A stretch of 64,000 nucleotides of DNA from Anarhynchus alexandrinus. Taxonomy: Eukaryota > Chordata > Aves > Charadriiformes > Charadriidae. The notes beneath the pieces were generated by a model. It had not been told where the DNA came from. It made no database searches and saw only the letters and a list, made by a program, of their open reading frames with translations. Both the position numbers and the translations under genes were made by a program. The stretch is from assembly GCA_008711295.1 (NCBI GenBank), contig VUYV01000099.1:3162509-3226508 (forward strand), given 5' to 3'. Below are positions 38,351 to 51,180 of this stretch, piece after piece. How positions within the stretch are numbered: the first letter of the stretch is position 1; every line of letters starts with the position of its first letter.

Positions 38351-41300
38351 GCATTTCCATTTTCCCCCAAAAGACTTTTACTTCTTGATTGCAACTACTG
38401 AATTCTAAAACAGTTCTTTGATTTAATTTTTTTTTAATTTATTCATCTAATATCCTTACAGCAACAATACCTTCCCACACATCCTCTCTGCACAATCAGA
38501 TTTATGCCATTTACATTGAAAAGTAAGGTCTTTTTTCCCTACTCAGTTAGCTTTGTTATAATGCAGTTTATAAAATTACATTTAATGGAGAAGGGAGCAG
38601 GGAATTTGTTTATTTCTGAACTGTGATGGCTAATGGATGGGGTGGGAATAATGACAGGATATATATTATGTTATGGTCGAACAATACAAGGAGAGAATGC
38701 ATGACCTGATCATTCTTATCCTTCATTAAATGGTCTATTGAGCTGCTTTTTCTCCATATCAGCTTTTAAAACAGAAAAAGCATAGCAAAAAATAACATGT
38801 TACTTCAAATCGCAAGATTAGTCTTAATTAAAGCAAAAATTACTCATCTGTTTCTTAAATTCATTAGCAATAGCTGAAAACATATCAAAAAAATAAGCAA
38901 ATCAGCATAAGGAGACTAACTGTAACTAGCCATGGTAACTACCTTCCTCCATAAACACTAAGGCATTTTAATTCCCATGTCTGGAAGGACAAATAAAGTC
39001 TCCGCCACGCTAAGCATCCTTGCCAAGTCCTTCCTCCTCCCACCGAGCCAAAAGCAGAGTCCAAAGCAGAATCCAAACCTCCCCGCACGCCCAGCAGGAA
39101 TGGTGTCACCAGATCTACATCTGCTTTTAGAGGCTCATCTTTGCTTTACCAAGAAAAAAAGGGGTCCGTACAAAGTGGGACCACTTCAAGTGCCGTTCCT
39201 GGTTTTTACTTACTTTCTTCAAGGAGGAAAACAGATGGATTACTATTGGTGTTGCTCATGTTTGTGACAAAGGGCAACAAGGGAAGACGTTCCCAAGGAC
39301 ACACAGATAAGGGCACTCCACTGTGCAGTCCACTGCAAGGGGAATCTCAACCAAAGCAGAACAGCTCCTGAGGCTGATGGATTGAACCAACATCATCTGT
39401 TCAGAAAGTCACCAATGCATAAAAATCCACAGGAAACAAACAGGTTTGCAGATTAAGCTGAGACCCAACTATACGGCATGCAAACTGTCTCCAGTGCAAA
39501 GCAACACATGACCGAAATGGGGAGATAAGGAAGAACGGGAAGGAAACTGGATTAGGCCCCTGGTCTAATGCTTGAACATTTTCATTTCCTGCAGGGAAAA
39601 TGAGTGATACTGGCCAGCATTAACTGATAACGAGCTGGCTATTATGGGTTTATGGAGGTTTCAAGAGAACTTTGATCCAGATCACACATCCCATTAACAG
39701 AGACAATAAATTACTCTCACTTTCCATGACACAATGCACAGAAATACAAGTCACACAAACAAATGAGACAGAGCTCCTTAATGCGTAAGAGTGCTAAAAT
39801 ATTAGCGATACATCAAAAACACACAAGTTCACATGCAACACAACTACAAAAGAGCAAAAATGAATACCACTGAAAGAACATGCATTTAGTTTTGCAGAAA
39901 CCACCAAGAGGGAGAGTTTCTTCCCTAGGAAGTTCCCCTATACTTAAGTTTCTTCTATTTCTGCCAAGTATGCTCGTATGGCAACTGAAAAAACATTTGT
40001 GACATTTGATTTCAAAAGTCCGTATACTTAAGGAAAAGTTTTCCTAAGGAAGTGCTTAGATAAAAGTCTTTTTCTGTGGTTTCAGCAGGAGCACCACTAG
40101 TCAAAGTAAAAACATGGAGCTGGCTGATGGGCAAAGCGCCGACACTTTGAAGCACTGCAGAGGTCACATCGTGGCAGAGGAATCTTGCTCCATAGCTTTG
40201 ATGTAGAGCAGTTCACAGAAATACCTTCGTTATTTCACTGGAGTGCATTGCTACCGAAGCCTCTTACTCATCCGGTGTTAAATAAGCTGTTATTGTTCTT
40301 TAATATTAAAAAAGAAAAGATTAGTTTCTGTGTCAGCATTTCAGATGAACGGCAATACGGAAGGTCCTGTGAGGGTCTAAATTGAGCTCGCATTCATTAG
40401 TACATCAGTGATTTCCAAACAAAAAAAAAAATAAAAAAATCAGTCAAACCCAGCATAAATTCAGCTTGAACTCATGCCTGCCACCCCACCCCAGCTTTGT
40501 GCTCGTAAGAAACCCAGCATTCACAGGTCAGGTAATGAGGTGGAGGTGCAGAAGCTCACCTTTCCATTCCGCCTCCTTTTGCTTTTGACTTAAAAAGGCT
40601 TTCTCTTTATAATGTAAATGATGTAATTTATACCTGCAGAAACACACACTGGAATGTTCTTTTTACATGTCTCTACTGAAGGTTAAATATTGGAGAGAAA
40701 GCCTTGGTTTGGTTTTAAAATACTGTGGAGATCCCCATAAAACAATTTCTGAAGAAAGCCACCGCAGTGGTTTGAATATCCTGAATGCTGCGAGTCAACG
40801 AGGAAGAACATCTGCACACATTTTTATGGTCCACTCAAACCTTAAGTGCTTTCAAACACACAGCAGCTACAACACTGCTTTAGATTTAAAAGACACAAGT
40901 CTATAAACAGCCCACATCGTGATCTTCTCAATTTATCTACAATTTCCTCCACTTACATTTACCTCACCCAGTTCCAGCAACAAACCTTTCAATTTCCCAG
41001 TCTACTCCACCCTTCCATGACACCAAGAGCAGTCAATGAGCTAAAACCCAACCAAAACCCAGAATAACTATTTGAAATGAGTGAATTTTCCTCTACCCCA
41101 AACTGGCTGCCAGTACATAGCCCTCAAACACCACCTGCCCAGACCAGCCAGACTTCCCCCCTCCCAAACCCTTCCGGCTCATTCATGAGTTTGTTCCTTT
41201 TCACTGAACTCGTACAGCTGCAAATGCACTCCTATAATGCGATGCCCGAAACAAGAACATGAGAATTTTCTTGAAAAATGAAGGAAGTTGGTGGGGGAGC

Positions 41301-44300
41301 GCGACCGGCACCAGCTGCCCATCAGCATTCAGGGCGTGCAGCTGCTCTCGGTGGCATCCCTGGAATTCAGCTTGGCTGAGGAAAAAACAACCTCCACTGC
41401 TTTTTTTTTTTTCCTGAAATTTCACCTAACCACTGTAACATGCCTGTGTAGTTCTGCCCAAATTCTTACATGTGTTTTAAACACTTTAGTGAAACAGTTA
41501 AAAGCTCAACGTTTATTTTGCAGGAGTGCCCTTGTTTGCACCGCTCCCTTTGTTGCCATCTGTCAGGCTTCCTCATTGATGCTTCTTGCAGGGAAAACAT
41601 CAGTAATGGCAAAACAGCAGGAATTTAGGCAGCCAGCCGCTTCCTCCTCCTGCCCTTAAAAGGTTTGTGTCTGCATAATTTTAATAGGGATCCCTTTTTG
41701 CTCCGACACAGACACCGAGCACAGTATCAGCCACATCCAGATGGTGCCAGTACTTCAATACTCCACTTTATGTTTTTTTCCTCTAACCGGTGCAAGACCT
41801 CTTCACTTTCCACTTCCTTCTAATCACCCACCCAGATACCCCATGGCTGAGGCGAGAACCCGCAATACCGCGCCGTGAGCCCAGCTGTTATAGCAGAACA
41901 CCCCAAATCATACGGGATTGCAACGAGCACCCTGTCCCCATGCGCACACACATGAACATTAACAAGACTCCCAAACTCCCCTGGCTGCTCAGGAGAAAAT
42001 AAAGGAATTAGGAAGTTTCTCTGCCAATTCCACATCGGGAAGGGCCCCTGCCTCCCCCTCCACATTGCAGTTCCAGCCCCGCAGACAAGCCTCACACACC
42101 ATTTCAGCACAGTCCACCACAGCTCTCATGGGACCTCTTTCTTCTTTTTTTTTTTTTTTTTAAGGATGGAAAGACTTTATGAGTAGAACTGCCTGCGTTA
42201 CGTGTTTTCTGAAGTGCTAAGCACTTCACTTGAGCTATGAATCATCAACAGTGACAGCAGCAGAAACATCTTGTCATAAGCAATGAAGAAACTTCAAATT
42301 AAGTATCCCACCAAATAATTTACGGAGATTGCCGATCCACAGTCAAGAGCATTTGCTTATAAAAATCATTTATAATTCAAAAATGATTGCAGGGACAAAG
42401 TGTAACTCCCCAAAGAACTTCAAAACGTTAAATCACAAGAAGCAAAGGGGAAGGAGGGAGGTGAAGACAGGAGACCAGCATGTCTCAAGTACCTCTTGGA
42501 GCTCAAAAATGCAAACATTTCTCGCATACCTGTAAGGTGATCCATCTGCAAACACGTTAAGAAAAGGTATTCAAATTTCCCCAGGCAGATGCAGCTTTTC
42601 CCTCCTATTCACCCTTTTTGCAGCTTAAAAACTTGAGGCTCACAGCCCAGTCTCAATCTCTCCATATTTTTTATCAAATCTCAGAACAGAAAGCAGCTCT
42701 TCATTACTCTTCCGAGGGATTTGTAACATGCGTCTCAGCATTAACATTCACACCATGGCATGCACTAGAGACAATCTGGCAGTCTTTGTAATCTGGAAAG
42801 TTATGTGGTTTTATCCCTTTAGTAAATGCTCTCATGATGTACCTGGAGTCGCACCATCTTCTGCATTTAGGCTACATTTTATCACTTTCTTTTAAAATTC
42901 ACTCCATCTTCACTAGATTTGCTTCCTTTTAATAATTAGGGACGTCTCCGTGGCTTCTGGAATTCAAACCTCTGGGACACCAAAAACTGCTTTAACCATG
43001 AGACTTTTCCCTCCTAGAGCCCCACGTCCCATTCATTACTCTCCTTCCAGCTTCTTCAGCAAGAAAAACTGGCAACTCACCCCACCAGCGCCCTTCCCTG
43101 CACACAGCTCATTCATTCCCAAAGCCCTTCTGCCTCATACACTGAATAAAACAGGTATTAGACACAAAAAGGACCTGCTATTGCATAACTAGGAGTTCTC
43201 CAATTGCTCAAAAAAACACAATTAAGCTTGAAATGTGTTGGTTTCCTTGATTTCACTGTAGCCAGCTTACACACATACTCAGGGTATGTATTCCACACCA
43301 TTAAAAAATAACTTTCTATACTCGTAATATTCTGCTGCCTCTAGCTATCCAAAACCAGAAGTGGATGTGCTGGCTATTTCAGACTCAATAAAAGTATTCC
43401 TCTGGTTTCTGAGCCCTTTCACCCGCTTTCAAACCTCTCCACAAGGAACAGACATCTCAGCACTGCTGGGTCTGGCCCCGTCATCTCCTTGGGGGAAAAA
43501 AAAAAAGTCCCACTCATGTATGGTCCTGGAACTTGAGTCCTTGTAAAAATGTTGTGCCTTGGGAGAAATTTCATTTGTTATTCACTATCCAAAGAAGCAA
43601 TTTCCTCTTCCAGTTACACATCCAGGTGCAGCAGGCGCTAAAAGGCAGCAGAATAAATTATTTTAGGCATGTGCGTATGCGTCCAGACTGACCTTCCAGT
43701 ACACAGCCTAATGAAGACCAGAAATCATCAAGCGCCCTGCTACAAATAACTTAAAACCTGGCATGTACGCTTAGTAAAATGTTCAAGTGACTTCAAAGCC
43801 CTCTATCAATACAGAAAAAAAGCTGCATTAAAATTCTGAGCCTTTGACTCTATTAAGCATTTCCAAACACAGGAGGACGAGTACCAGGATTTGTTCAGCC
43901 GCCCTCACCGCGTTGTTCTCGGGAAGAGAGAGTTAGCTCGGGCAGTCGGCACGCAGCCGGCACAGGTCCCTTCCATCAGCTCAGCGATTTAACACAGTCG
44001 GTAAATCTAAACTGTATTTTTTTATCGCGTTCATAAAACCACTGCTTTAACTTGGTTAAAACCAACGTGTTGCACCTCCAAGGGGCACTGGCACCGAACG
44101 GATCAGATCACGTTTCCCCCACGGCGTGCCGCTGCACTTTGCTCCTGGACATGGCAGAGCTGGGAGAGGGAGGGTGCAGCTCCCGCAACGCACCGGCAGC
44201 GGTATGGACATCCCACCTGAGCTTTGTCTTCTGCACCGTGGTCACCAACCAACCACAGAGGCAAAAGCCCCGTCCCTGGCCGGAGACACCGGTGGTGGAC

Positions 44301-45811
44301 GGCGTGGTTCGACAAGGGCCATCCCGGGTGACAGAACTCGGTGGAGGGGAGCGATGAACACACACGCAGGCTGGTAAATGGGATTCATTAATCAGGCTCC
44401 AACTGCTCCACTTCACTAGACGGGAGCTCTTTATAGACATTGCCTCATTTATTTATTTTTTAAATGCCTAGATTAGTTCAGTGTGAAGCTGTTGAGAGAT
44501 ATAATTTGTCTGAGCAGATGATCTATAGATCATTGAATGAACACTAACCAGGCACTTGCAGCCCACAGAAGAAACCCACTGTGCGCTCTCCCACGGTTGC
44601 ACCACAGGAAAGAGGAACCTTTTTTTCCTAAAATTTAGTCACATGTGTGCCACCCCCAGCAGCACGGAGGTCAGCGAGTTGGGACCTCTTGTAACACGCT
44701 CAGCCCGGAGTGCGGGCAGCGGGGCCGCCTCCACTTACCAAGATCAGGGCGCTCAAATCAGAGGGAAATCAGCAAGTGATAACTAACCTGGCATTCAGCT
44801 GGAGACAGGCATTTCTAACACAAATAGCCTTTTCTGCTCGCATCTGTGAATATATGCATATTTAAAAAATAAATTATCTTTCATTCAGATTAGTTACTAG
44901 AATATCTCTTTCTTCGCTGAAGCAGATTTGTTCCTATGGTTGTATCTACTGCTATTCTGGGACTTGGTATTGTCCTCCCACTATTGCTGCAGAAAACGTT
45001 CGGCAGCTAATTGCACAGTCAAGTCCTTTCACATAATTTTCACTTTGACAAGAGTAATTAAAAAAGCTAAACGGCTCAAGAACCAATTGATTAGGTCTGC
45101 AAGCAAAGCTCTGTTTGGGCGATCGTGAGATGCACGTGCACAGAAGAGCAAGCTTTCACAAAACCCCATTAGGAACACATTCCTCAATGCTTATGACTTA
45201 GTGTCAGATTCTTGCAAGATCTCTTTTTTGCCCAATTCCTATTGTACGTTATATTCACATGTGTGCTGTGCATATACCATGCTGGTAAGATCCAGGAAAA
45301 TTAACCTTATAGGACAAGTTAAAGAATATTTTCTTTTCATCTCCTATATTCGCACACCAAACAGTCTACATTTGCAAAGAGACTCCAACACCTCCCCCAT
45401 CATAGGAACAGAACTACACAAGGCTATTTTGTCATTAAATTGGAAAGACTATGAATAATGACAGCTTCAGAATTTTTGCTACTTTGTATACTTGCACTAC
45501 AGAAAAGACATTTCTAAGAGTAACCCTGTCTGCAGACACACTCTCTGTGATATGGTGCTGAATCATCCATTTGCTTGCCTTAAAATTGCTCCGAGTCCTC
45601 CATACCAGGACTTGTAATATTATTACTTTTCAAACTACATAACTGAAGTTATAAAGTAAAGGGCTACAAAATTACTAGAGATGTACCAAAATAATGAGCT
45701 TATGAACAGTAATGAAATGGAAAGTCTTGGAAGCCTGAGGTTACACACAAACTTAAAGATGCTCCCTATAATTTTTTTAATCAGGCTAATAATTCTACTC
45801 TAGAAAGAGAA
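38351..45811. other. Intronic stretch, no gene seen
   Basis: AT-rich intron with poly-T at 42145-42161, an A-rich run near 40422-40438 and a GC-richer CpG-containing patch at about 43900-44370. ORFs in that patch overlap on both strands and show no domain. The AT-rich segment 44985-45080 contains several TAAT cores (see findings). No repeat family was recognised. Confidence 0.4.
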
Positions 45812-46790
45812 ATTCACAGAATCACAGAATGGTCAGGGTTGGAAGGGACCTCTGGAGATCATCTAGTCCAACCTCCCCGCTAGAGCAGGGTCACCTACAG
45901 CAGGTTGCACAGGACGGCGTGCCAGATTCCACGACCTCTCTGGGCAGCCTGTGCCAGTGCTCTGCCACCCTCAAAGTAAAGAAGTTCCTCTTCGTGTTTA
46001 GATGGAACTTCCTATGCTTAAGTTTGTGCCCGTTACCTCTTGTCCTATCACTGGGCACCACTGAAAAAAGACCGTTCCCATCCACCTGGCACCCTCCCTT
46101 TAAGGATTTATAAGTATTGATAAGATCCCCCTCAGTCTTCTTTTCTCTAGACTAAAAAGACTCAAGCCCCTCAGCCCTTCCTCGTAAGAAAGATGCTTCA
46201 ATCCACCAATTATCTTTGTAGCCCTTTGCTGGACCCTCTCCAGCAGTTCCTTGTCCTTCTTGAACTGGGGAGGCCAGAACTGGACACAATACCCCAGATG
46301 TGGCCTCACCAGGGCAGAGTAGAGGGGGAGGATAACCTCCCTCGACCTGCTGGCCACAGTCTTCTTGATGCACCCCAGGATGCCATTGACCTTCTTGGCC
46401 ACCAGGGCACATTGCTGGCTCATGGTCATCCTGTTGTCCACTAGGACTCCCAGGTCCTTTTCCACAGAGCTGCACTCCAGCAGGTCAGCCCCTAACCTGT
46501 ACCGATGCATGGGGTTATCCCTCCCCAGATGCAGTACCCTACACTTGCCCTTGTTGAACTTCATAAGGTTCCTTTCTGCCCAACTCTCCAGCCTGTCCAG
46601 GTCACGCTGAATAGCAGCACAGCCTTCCGGTGTGTCAGCCACCCTTCCCAGTTTTGTGTCATCAGCAAACGCTGATGGTACACTCTATCCCTTCATCCAG
46701 CTCATTGATGAATATATTGAACAGGACTGGACCCAGTACTGACCCCTGGGGAACACCACTTGTTACTCACCTCCAACTAGACTCCGCAAA
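45812..46790 (-). mobile_element. CR1 LINE, 5'-truncated, youngest-looking copy
   Basis: About 980 bp of avian CR1. The 3' end at 45812 has the octamer-type terminus (complement of attctgtgattctgtgaatt), followed by ggttggaagggacctctggagatcatctagtccaacctcc, cacgacctctctgggcagcctgtgccagtgctctgccaccctc and the coding region. It keeps close identity to the consensus as I recall it up to ctccaactagactccgc near 46785, where it ends abruptly (5' truncation). Sense is minus, the same as PTPRF. Confidence 0.95.
45880..46700 (-). pseudogene. CR1 reverse transcriptase C-terminal fragment, frameshifted
   Basis: The minus strand encodes the end of a LINE reverse transcriptase. FADDTK, the catalytic palm box, lies at about 46648-46665. 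After it come [87 protein letters not shown] and [11 protein letters not shown]. The long frame (about 180 codons, 46642-46100) stops soon after RRLRG. The C-terminal motif [20 protein letters not shown] continues in a neighbouring frame (45891-46085). The shift maps to a short C run at 46127-46131 on the plus strand. A second small deletion lies just before FADD near 46666. The fragment cannot encode a working protein. Confidence 0.9.
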
Positions 46791-49700
46791 TTGAAAGGGT
46801 CGTCTTTAAACCACTTCTTTCTCAATAAGTTTTGGTCAGTTATGACACATTTGAAAAATTATCATGAAATCTGCAAGGTTTAAAGCTAACAGGAACTTGG
46901 AGCAACTCCAAATGAGAAAGCCCCTCCACGCATAAAGGACAGGGGCCAAACACCAGACACCTCCTAATGCCACCTGACGAGCATGAAGGTACCGGTGCTC
47001 TACCAAGCCAAAAGCTCTGGGCTCTGTGTGAGTATGGGGCATGAGATGCAGATTCATGGCAGAGGTGACCAACAGACACGAATAAATCTTTGAATAAAGC
47101 TGCATACCATCGGTAAGAGCTGGGCACGCGTACCGCTGTCCGTAGCGTGGTTTCAGACAACGGAAATCTAGTGCCAGTAGCACGGAGTGTCAGGTCCCGC
47201 TCTCTGCAGCGGCATCCCACACCACTGCTCCAGTAGCCCAGGGACCCAAAAAACAGTTTCTTTGGTACAGAAAGTCAAAGTTTGCCTTAACATAACTGCA
47301 CAAGTTAAATGCCAAATCTTTCCAGGAAAGTCGAAGATGTAAAGAGAACTGTGTCTTTAAATAAGTAGATACACTGAAAGAAGCCATAGGAAGGTTTCAC
47401 ACATTCACAAATGTGATAATTTAGATGACAAATGTAACAATTTAAACCCAACTTGTTAGCTAACAGAGTATTTAATTACATACTATGAATGATCACTTAA
47501 AGATTTGGGAATTTAACCAATAATTTTCAAAAGGCACGAAACATTCCTGAGCACGAGGTTACTTTAACGTCTCAGCGCTGTCCCCCTGCATCTCCTTCCA
47601 CCTTACCTTGTTTATAGCTCTATTCAGTAATAGTTTTTACTTGTTTCCTTGATGTCTTAATTTCCTGCAATAATACATCTGCCATGAATAATTAAGCAAC
47701 ACATTTGCTGCTTGCTGAAAGCTGAACAAGTGCTATAAATCAGTTGTGGGACCCTCTGCCAGCACAGGCACAATCAATGATCTGCTAATGTTGGCATTTC
47801 TTTTTGCAGGTGAGAGAAACGGAGCACAGAAACACCTGAGGAGCTGCTGGGGCATTTCGGGAGAGTGCTTGTCTGCATCTTCTCTTAAGCAGCAGGACTC
47901 CAAAGCCTGTTCTAGCATTTTCCTGGTGATGGACAGAAAACTTAAAATGTACTATATTCTTCACATTTACTCATTTCTTACTTTCTCACGTTCCTGGGTT
48001 GTTCTCTCTGATTTCCCTGCTCCCTAGGTAGGAGGAGGAGAGTAGAAGAAGATGGCCTGAGTGTGCATCATTCCCTTCTCAGCACCAAAATGAAGGGCTG
48101 CTGTGCGTTCTTTGCTGTATTTCCACCCGTTTTCTCCTGCTGCCTGTGGTTCAACACGAGATACAGGCTACCGGATGGTAGCAGCGCGCTGAAGGATCAT
48201 CTGTAGTCAGGCCCATTACACCCTCTGAAGGTTTATCTTGCTGATTCACATTCGCCCTCAGACAGCTGGGCATGCTGCATTTCTCACTTTTTTGTATATG
48301 AAGACTGATGGAAGATAAGAACGAACTACAAAAACAACAGAGATAACACTTTCCTACAACACTTCCACTCGCATGCATACCAGGGGAGAGGAACAATAAA
48401 ACAACTTTCCATTACCAGAACAGCATCACCTTTTAATTGGAATGAGGTTTACAGTGCAATCGCTTTAAAGGAAGCTCAGCTGCAGAGCGTGCGAGCCTCT
48501 CCAGCTTGGCAGAGCAGGTACATTAGAAAACTAATCAAGCCCAGGTATCCAGCCAGGCCTAGGAAATGTCAGGGTGGCCATTAGGATTCCACATGTCTTA
48601 ATTTGAGAATCTCCCCAATTCACTAGAAGGTGCAAAGCCTCAGAAAAAAAAAAAAATTAAAGGTCAAAATGTAGAACAGTTCATCATTAAATTTCCCTAC
48701 AAAACATCCTCATGCAGAAACAAACCATGTAATGTTCCTGGGTTTAATTCTGTTGACAAAAGATTGTACATATTTTAAAAAGTAACGCTTAGCAGCTGTG
48801 CTGCCAGTCTGCAGAGTTTGCATATATAGCTGTGATATTACCATACTCTATTATTCATAACAGGCAACAGACTTCGTTCTTGGTCTTGTGAAAAATAATT
48901 GCAGTTTGAAGCCAAAGTCTGACTGCAAAAAACACCCCAACATAATGGCTAGAGCTTCCAGAATTCAGGATCTCATGTAACGGCCTGCATCTTGATTTAA
49001 ATCAATTCATTAAAAAGACAAACTTCCTCTGATCTGTTTTTCTTTTTTAGAAAGCTTTCCAAGAAGTACATGGCTCTTACACGAAACCCAGGAAAGGAAA
49101 AGCTTAGGTGGGCAAACAGCTTTTCCTTATCCAAAATAAATACACAATGAAATCTTTTAGCATGAAGCATGACACACTCCCATCCCATACAGTCCCAAGA
49201 CTCCACTCAGCAGACAGAAGTCTGTGGGTTGATCCACAGTTGTTCACAGGAAGAGTAACTACTGGAAGGAGAAGGAATAAACACTACACATCTTCCTTTC
49301 CACTACTGTTGACATTAAAAGTATTCTACACAAACAGACATTTTTAATAAGTTTTCCCTTTCATACACGCAAAAAGGCATTAAGACAGATTTTAGTCAGA
49401 AGGTCTTATAAGACCTACAGCACCCTTTGCAATTGTCCCCCCAAAGCGTTTTTTGCTGCCAGAAGCCGTTTCAATGCACACCCCCCCCAAGGGCTGCTGG
49501 TTAGCACTGCTCTAGACAGCAAAGAGCATCACTCTCCTGGAGTGGTCCGACAGGCAGACCCTCCAACCGGCTCTGCTGCAGTAGGTACTGCGTTATACAG
49601 TCCGGCACGACCACATCAACCCCATTACTTGACAGTCCCTGCAGAACAGCAGAGACATTTGGTGCTATGACAGAGACGGGCTTTTGTGCATCACGGCAGC

Positions 49701-50629
49701 AACCACTGTGCACGCACCAAGACTCCCTGCCGTGGGGCAGCAAAGCTCCTGCAACCGTGAAAGTTCAGACACAGACCTCTGTACGTACGTAGAGCGTGGT
49801 AAAGTCTCAGGGCAGACAACTACCTACAGATAAACACATAACATGTACAGACAGAAAAAAAAAAAGACAAAACCAGAACTAAGTGTTATAATTTGCAGAG
49901 CTGAATGAACCGTATGGCTTCAGAAGATGAACCACACATCCTAACAGGCAGGTGAAAGACCTTTAGTCAGTGCACAGATGTGGGCAAAAAGATAGCAAGC
50001 CTATGAGGGTTCATGAGGAAACTACATATAGAGGATGTTTTTAAGTCTCGTTTTGTTAATGCATAGTCCTCCCCATAATCTCCCCATCAGCTCCTTTTGA
50101 GGAGAGCTAGAAAGCCAGAGAAGAGCACTGAGGAGGACTAAGGGCTTGGAAAATACTTTCTCTCAAAGTTACAAAGTCAGATGGAAAACAGTGGTTGTCA
50201 CTTGAGAGGAGGATGAAAAAGGACAGGATAGAAATATCAGGTGACCTAGAGAAGACAGACTGGGAACCTGTACCTTCCTGGTTCATAAATGAAGATAAAG
50301 AAACATTCAACTTAAGAAATAACACTGGCAAACCTATATGAGGGAACATTTTCTGTTTGTACATGAGATTCCAGAAATTCCTCCGGAAATTCAATTCAGT
50401 GCTCAACGATCCTTCATGTCAGCAAGCGTTGCTCCGTGCCTGACCTGAACTTCCCAGCTGCAGTTTAAGCACATTATTTCTTCTCCCAGCACTGGGCAGG
50501 GAGGAGTGACTTCTCCTCAATTAGTCCTTCCATTCTGGCAGTGAGATGCTCAAGATGAGATGTCGTTTCATTGGAGGCCTTATCAACGTGAGCAGAGTAG
50601 AAAGACTATCTAATGTGTCTTCAAGATGG
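46791..50629. other. Intronic stretch, no gene seen
   Basis: AT-rich intron with an A run near 48640 and a C run near 49481-49488. Overlapping ORFs of 115 and 126 codons at 46836-47220 on the minus strand are in alternate frames with no motif. The segment 47640-47740 is AT-rich with TAAT cores (see findings). No RNA gene was recognised. Confidence 0.4.
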
Positions 50630-51180
50630 TACTCCTCATTTCTGCATATCACGGTGATGTCTGTCCCTCTCAAAACAGCATGGCATTGTTAACTCCTGTA
50701 TGGTTTCTGATCCATTAGCACTGCAAGACCTTTTCTGTATACCAGCTGTCTAGGCAGTTGTGTCTCATTCTGTATTTATGTAGCTGATTACTCCTATTTT
50801 CAAACATCTATCCACATTTCTCCTTATTGACATGCATCCTTTCAGACAGTTTCTCCAATTTGTAAAGATCATTTTGAATTCTAATGGTGTCCTCCAACAT
50901 GCTTGCAGCTCTTCCCAGCTTGTTGTTGCCTACAAATTTAATAAGCATGTTCTCTATTCTATCAGAGAGATCATTACTGCAAATGCTGAATGCTACCAAA
51001 CTGCCAAATACCCACCCTATGAGCAGATGTTTCACAAGAAAAAGTCTCATGAGGGAGCACTGAAAGCTTTACTAAAGATAAATGACATCTACTGCTTTTC
51101 CATTCACAAAGCCTGTTATCCTGTCATTAAAGGAAATTAGATTGATCTGACCTTGACAAATCTACATTGGGCATTATTCC
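50630..51180 (-). mobile_element. Ancient CR1/L3-type LINE fragment
   Basis: The plus strand matches, in order, the complement of an old amniote CR1 reverse-transcriptase region: agaccttttctg near 50727, ccagctgtctaggcagttgtgtctcattctgta near 50742, tctccaatttgtaaagatcattttgaattctaatggtgtcctcc near 50850, cttcccagcttgttgttgcctacaaatttaataagcatgttctctatt near 50910, gaaagctttactaaagataaatgacatctactgcttttcc near 51062 and aaagcctgttatcctgtcattaaaggaa near 51108. The minus-strand ORF 50808-51050 retains recognisable pieces (KFVGNNKLGRAAS, LEDTIRIQNDLYKLEKLSER). This is much older than the copy at 45812-46790. Confidence 0.85.

Noticed and set aside
44052..44440. Overlapping ORFs of about 83-110 codons on both strands in a CpG-containing patch, considered as a first exon or unannotated gene
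   Set aside because: No signal peptide, no consistent splice sites and no domain; composition alone explains the open frames.
46836..47220. Two overlapping minus-strand ORFs (115 and 126 codons) next to the CR1 copy
   Set aside because: They are in different frames, do not continue the CR1 protein and match nothing known.
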